Source: Bacillota bacterium
Lineage (GTDB): Bacteria > Bacillota > Clostridia > DSM-8532
DNA length: 8,491 nt
Reading direction: 5' to 3'
Assembly: GCA_023410885.1 (NCBI GenBank)
Contig: JAEYPI010000145.1
Coordinates: forward strand, 1 to 8,491
How positions within the stretch are numbered: position 1 is the first letter of the stretch; each line of letters opens with the position of its first letter. Below, in pieces: positions 6,497-8,491 of the stretch. The notes under the pieces are model-generated. The model did no database searches. It was not told the DNA's origin and saw only the letters and a list, made by a program, of their open reading frames with translations. Both the position numbers and the translations under genes were made by a program.

Positions 6497-7780
6497 ATCG
6501 ATTACGCGCTTGGCTTTGCCCGTTGTACGCTCCAGAGTCTTGGGTTCAACAAGCTTCACCTTTGCATCAATTTGCAGGACAGTTCTTAAATTTTGGCGAA
6601 TATTGGCTTCTATCTTTTCAAGCTCCCGATACTTATCGAGAATACTGGCATCGCCCAGCTCAACCTGAACCTCAATTTTGTCCATATAGCCCTCTTTGCT
6701 AACGAGGATCTGGTAGTGAGGTCCTATATTTTTCATGCCCACCAAGACACTTTCTATTTGTGAGGGGAATACATTAACGCCTCTGATAATCAGCATATCA
6801 TCAGTACGTCCCTTAATTTTCTTCATCCGCACATTGGAGCGACCACAGGCACAGGCCTCGGGGTTAAGCTCTGTAATATCCTTGGTACGGTAACGTAGCA
6901 TGGGAATACCCTCTTTAGTGAGTGTCGTCAGCACCAGCTCCCCTTCCTTGCCGTAGCCCAGGGGCTTTAAGGTCTCCTTATCCACCACCTCAGGGTAGAA
7001 GAAATCCTCATTGATATGCATGCCGCATTGGGCCGTACATTCACCCGAAACACCGGGGCCTGTAATCTCACTGAGTCCATAGTTCTCTGTGGCTAAAATA
7101 CCCCAGCGTTCTTCAATTTCTTTGCGCATCTCAGGGGTATGGCCTTCTCCGCCAAACAGCCCCAGTCGAAGCTTAAGCTGACTCTTATGTATGCCCTGTT
7201 CCTGAGCGAACTCTGAAAGATAGAGCGCATAGGACGGTGTGCAGACGATAATAGTGGTACCAAAGTCCTTCATGTACATAAGCTGACGCTCCGAGTTACC
7301 GCTTGATGCAGGAATAACCGTAGCACCAATCCGTTCCAAACCGTAATGCAGTCCAAAGCCTCCGGTGAACATCCCATAACCAAAGCACACCTGAGCAATA
7401 TCCTCATCGGTTGCACCTGCAGCGGAAATCAAACGCGCAAGACCTTCTGTCCACATCTCCATATCATTTTTGGTATAACCGACTACTATGGGCTTACCCG
7501 TCGTACCCGAAGAAGCATGCAGTCGTACAATTTCTTTCTGGGGTACGGCAAATAAATCAAAGGGATAGTTGTCTCTTAAATCCTCTTTTGTAGTGAAAGG
7601 TATTTTATCGATATCGGCCAGTGTCACAATATGCTCGGGCTTTAGTCCAATTGTGTCAAAGCGTTTTTTATAGAAAGGGACTTTTTCATAGCAATATCGC
7701 ACGATATATTTCAATCTCTCGAGCTGAAGAGCATCCATACCCTTTCGTGTCATTTGTTCCATTTCCTTGTTCCAAATCAC
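6488..7780 (-). CDS. paaK: Phenylacetate-CoA ligase (aryl-CoA ligase)
   Basis: An AMP-forming ligase of the PaaK branch of the ANL superfamily, converting arylacetate, CoA and ATP to arylacetyl-CoA, AMP and PPi. At 430 residues it has the compact PaaK length. Motifs are the phosphate loop ASSGTTGKP (89-97), ENYGLSE (232-238), YRTKD (297-301) with the ribose-binding Asp, GRTDDMLIIRGVNVFP (324-339) at the domain hinge, and C-terminal TTGKAKR (419-425), which supplies the adenylation lysine. CACG (310-313) is the usual Cys pair of this subfamily. The start is GTG (7778-7780) with AAAGGAG (7789-7795) 8 nt upstream; the ATG inside that site is out of frame. No ring-cleavage genes (paaABCDE) are nearby. 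With iorAB next to it, its role is linking arylpyruvate decarboxylation to free arylacetate, in either direction. Confidence 0.95.
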   Translation of the reverse strand: MIWNKEMEQMTRKGMDALQLERLKYIVRYCYEKVPFYKKRFDTIGLKPEHIVTLADIDKIPFTTKEDLRDNYPFDLFAVPQKEIVRLHASSGTTGKPIVVGYTKNDMEMWTEGLARLISAAGATDEDIAQVCFGYGMFTGGFGLHYGLERIGATVIPASSGNSERQLMYMKDFGTTIIVCTPSYALYLSEFAQEQGIHKSQLKLRLGLFGGEGHTPEMRKEIEERWGILATENYGLSEITGPGVSGECTAQCGMHINEDFFYPEVVDKETLKPLGYGKEGELVLTTLTKEGIPMLRYRTKDITELNPEACACGRSNVRMKKIKGRTDDMLIIRGVNVFPSQIESVLVGMKNIGPHYQILVSKEGYMDKIEVQVELGDASILDKYRELEKIEANIRQNLRTVLQIDAKVKLVEPKTLERTTGKAKRVIDLR

Positions 7781-7812
7781 AAACTCATCTCCTTTAGCGA
7801 ATGTTCCTGGAA

Positions 7813-7841
7813 AATATCATATTCAAATGAACACATGACAA
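7813..7841 (-). promoter_or_regulatory. Alternative paaK promoter downstream of the leader terminator
   Basis: On the minus strand TTGTCA (7836-7841) is followed after 17 nt by GATATT (7813-7818); a better hexamer, TATGAT (7816-7821), sits at only 14 nt. If used, transcription would start about 25 nt before the paaK GTG and bypass the attenuator. The -35 overlaps the T-run of the terminator. This is the main competitor to the attenuation model. Confidence 0.3.
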
Positions 7842-7865
7842 AAGAGGCGTTTATAAAAACGCCTC
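7840..7865 (-). terminator. Intrinsic terminator in the paaK leader (attenuator)
   Basis: On the minus strand GAGGCGTTT-TTAT-AAACGCCTC is a perfect 9-bp stem with a 4-nt loop, followed by TTTTGT. It lies 60 nt upstream of the paaK start. No T-run follows on the plus strand, so it acts on minus-strand RNA. Because the next gene to the right runs the other way, no upstream minus-strand gene is visible that it would serve. It therefore most likely terminates transcripts starting at the TATAAT box at 7966-7971, as an attenuator. Confidence 0.75.
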
Positions 7866-7916
7866 ATGGTTAGCTGAAAATAATACGAAGAAATAAAGAT
7901 ATGCTGGAGTCAGCAT
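7851..7916 (-). CDS. Putative aromatic-rich leader peptide of the paaK operon
   Basis: A 21-codon ORF starting ATG at 7914-7916 and ending TAA at 7851-7853. It begins MLTPAYLYFFVLF, and six of 21 residues are Tyr or Phe (Y6, Y8, F9, F10, F13, F20). An AAGGA Shine-Dalgarno (7926-7930) lies 9 nt upstream. Its TAA stop overlaps the loop and 3' arm of the terminator at 7844-7865. Known leader peptides such as those of pheA and pheST attenuators also concentrate the regulatory codons before a terminator. Downstream genes act on aromatic amino acids, which matches the codon content. Caveats: the region is AT-rich, so Phe/Tyr/Leu codons are easily met by chance, and no convincing antiterminator pairing is visible. 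It could instead be a non-functional small ORF. Confidence 0.5.
   Translation of the reverse strand: MLTPAYLYFFVLFSANHEAFL
7901..7916. repeat. Hairpin covering the leader-peptide start codon
   Basis: ATGCTG-ACTC-CAGCAT on the minus strand, a perfect 6-bp stem with a 4-nt loop. Its first three bases are the ATG of the putative leader peptide, so folding would hide that start codon. An alternative 5-bp pairing exists between GCTGA (7910-7914) and TCAGC (7873-7877). Confidence 0.45.
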
Positions 7917-7965
7917 TTCTGATCATCCTTCCGTTCTACCATACTGCAAGCATTCATCTCAATTT

Positions 7966-7971
7966 ATTATA
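7966..7971 (-). promoter_or_regulatory. -10 box of the candidate paaK operon promoter
   Basis: A consensus TATAAT on the minus strand. The -35 region 17 nt upstream (TTTCCT) is poor, which is common for promoters needing an activator. The inverted repeat at 7982-8001 overlaps that -35 region. Predicted initiation near 7959 would give a leader of about 180 nt carrying the leader ORF and the terminator. Confidence 0.45.
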
Positions 7972-7981
7972 CACAATTATT

Positions 7982-8001
7982 TTTAGGTAGGAAAGCCTAA
8001 A
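7982..8001. repeat. Inverted repeat at the -35 of the paaK promoter, possible operator
   Basis: TTTAGG (7982-7987) and CCTAAA (7996-8001) are exact inverted copies separated by 8 nt. The repeat covers the place of the -35 element for the TATAAT at 7966-7971. A regulator bound here could activate or block that promoter. Its identity cannot be told from the sequence. Confidence 0.4.
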
Positions 8002-8063
8002 CTGTAATTAATGCATTTTTCGCTTGTTTACGCTATTTTAGCAGAATATAAAAAATCTTAACA

Positions 8064-8080
8064 GGAACTTTATACGTTCC
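8064..8080. repeat. Inverted repeat before the plus-strand gene, possible operator
   Basis: GGAAC (8064-8068) and GTTCC (8076-8080), a perfect 5-bp inverted repeat with a 7-nt centre. It lies just upstream of the proposed extended -10 of the rightward gene, a usual place for an operator. It is short, so chance is possible. Confidence 0.33.
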
Positions 8081-8081
8081 G

Positions 8082-8090
8082 TGCTAAATT
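8082..8090 (+). promoter_or_regulatory. Weak extended -10 for the rightward gene
   Basis: TGC-TAAATT fits a TGN-extended -10 box with four of six positions matching TATAAT. A TTAACA (8058-8063) is present upstream but at 21 nt, too far for a standard -35. About 35 bp separate it from the GTG start. Confidence 0.25.
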
Positions 8091-8126
8091 TAATCGTAGA
8101 TATAAAAAAAGGCGAGGTCTTTCAAG

Positions 8127-8491
8127 GTGGAGTGGATCCTCATTGTAGCTACACTAATAATATTGTCATTTGGCTTTGTTTTCATGGATAAGCTCGATAA
8201 GTTTATGGCTTCCCCTCATTTTTTCCCTGACAGGAAAGAGCCAGTTCAGGACAAGGAAGCCACAATCAGTGCTTTGGTATTTGGAAAACTTGATCTTTCA
8301 GATGAAATAGCCACCTTACTGGAAAAGCTTAATATCTCCTATACAGAAATAGAAGATTTCAATCAACTCAATATGTCTGCTGCTTATCAATATTTGTTTG
8401 CAGTGGATGAATCTGATTTTGAAAATTTAATGATTTGCTTATTCTGTGAAAAAACCATGGGGTTAAAAAAACGAATCGCCATTTGTAACTG
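8127..8491 (+). CDS. Membrane-anchored TrkA-N-like protein, 5' part only
   Basis: An open frame of 121 codons that runs off the window. The first possible start after an in-frame stop (8103-8105) is GTG at 8127, with GGCGAGG (8111-8117) 9 nt upstream; an in-frame ATG at 8184 would remove the membrane segment. Residues about 3-19 (WILIVATLIILSFGFVF) form one hydrophobic helix followed by a charged stretch (MDKLDK), so the protein is probably anchored by its N-terminus with the rest in the cytoplasm. Residues about 45-121 look like a Rossmann-type fold: A-L-V-F-G-K-L near the start and, later, YLFAVDESDFENLMICLFCE, resembling the AxxxDxxNL pattern of TrkA-N domains that sense nucleotides in potassium transport systems. 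This similarity is recognised by eye only. It diverges from the paaK operon and may share its control region. Confidence 0.6.
   Translation, partial: MEWILIVATLIILSFGFVFMDKLDKFMASPHFFPDRKEPVQDKEATISALVFGKLDLSDEIATLLEKLNISYTEIEDFNQLNMSAAYQYLFAVDESDFENLMICLFCEKTMGLKKRIAICN

Larger units (their letters stand above)
7781..8126. other. Divergent control region between paaK and the membrane protein gene
   Basis: A 346-bp stretch with no full-size gene. From left to right it holds the paaK ribosome binding site (7789-7795), an alternative promoter, the leader terminator, the 21-codon leader ORF with a start-codon hairpin, a TATAAT box for the minus strand, the TTTAGG/CCTAAA inverted repeat, an AT-rich stretch, an inverted repeat GGAAC-N7-GTTCC (8064-8080) and a weak plus-strand promoter. 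No T-box (no GGTGG-type antiterminator sequence) or other riboswitch class was recognised. Confidence 0.7.

Noticed and set aside
7411..7593. Plus-strand 60-codon frame, and the overlapping frame 7346-7555, inside paaK
   Set aside because: Both are shadows of the PaaK phosphate-loop region in other frames.
7910..7957. A second tiny ORF (15 codons, minus) upstream of and overlapping the leader peptide
   Set aside because: It has no ribosome binding site, begins almost at the predicted transcript start and has no aromatic enrichment.

Overview
The window looks like the chromosome of an anaerobic, low-to-moderate GC Firmicute of the Clostridia, plausibly a Peptococcaceae/Desulfitobacteriaceae-type organism. 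This rests on strong AGGAGG-type ribosome binding sites, GTG starts, intrinsic terminators with short U-tracts, an oxygen-sensitive indolepyruvate:ferredoxin oxidoreductase and a two-repeat DUF2935 protein. The genus is inference only. I see no mobile element, tRNA, rRNA or CRISPR array.

Layout, left to right. Six complete genes run on the minus strand and one partial gene on the plus strand. Positions 45-965 hold a DUF2935 protein. Positions 966-1243 are intergenic, with the terminator region of the next gene. Positions 1244-2557 hold lysA (diaminopimelate decarboxylase). Positions 2558-2787 form a hairpin-rich gap with two terminator-like hairpins and a probable lysA promoter. Positions 2788-7780, read right to left, are a compact unit: paaK (aryl-CoA ligase), a 171-bp gap with a possible internal promoter, iorA, iorB (8-bp overlap with iorA) and a class I/II aminotransferase (21 bp after iorB). 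Positions 7781-8126 are a divergent control region. From 8127 a plus-strand gene for a membrane-anchored TrkA-N-like protein runs off the end.

How the genes fit together. The aminotransferase can interconvert aromatic amino acids and arylpyruvates. IorAB interconverts arylpyruvate plus CoA and arylacetyl-CoA plus CO2 with ferredoxin. PaaK interconverts arylacetyl-CoA and arylacetate with ATP. Together they form a complete three-step route between phenylalanine/tyrosine/tryptophan and arylacetates. It could run as fermentation or as synthesis of aromatic amino acids from arylacetates.

The most interesting signal is in the paaK leader. Between a TATAAT box and the paaK start lies a 21-codon ORF (7851-7916, minus) with its own Shine-Dalgarno. 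It carries a Tyr/Phe-rich stretch (YLYFFVLF), and its stop codon falls inside a perfect 9-bp stem terminator that ends in TTTT. This looks like a leader-peptide attenuator or translation-dependent antiterminator sensing aromatic amino acids, placed in front of an aromatic amino acid pathway. It was not in the supplied gene predictions and needs experimental testing.
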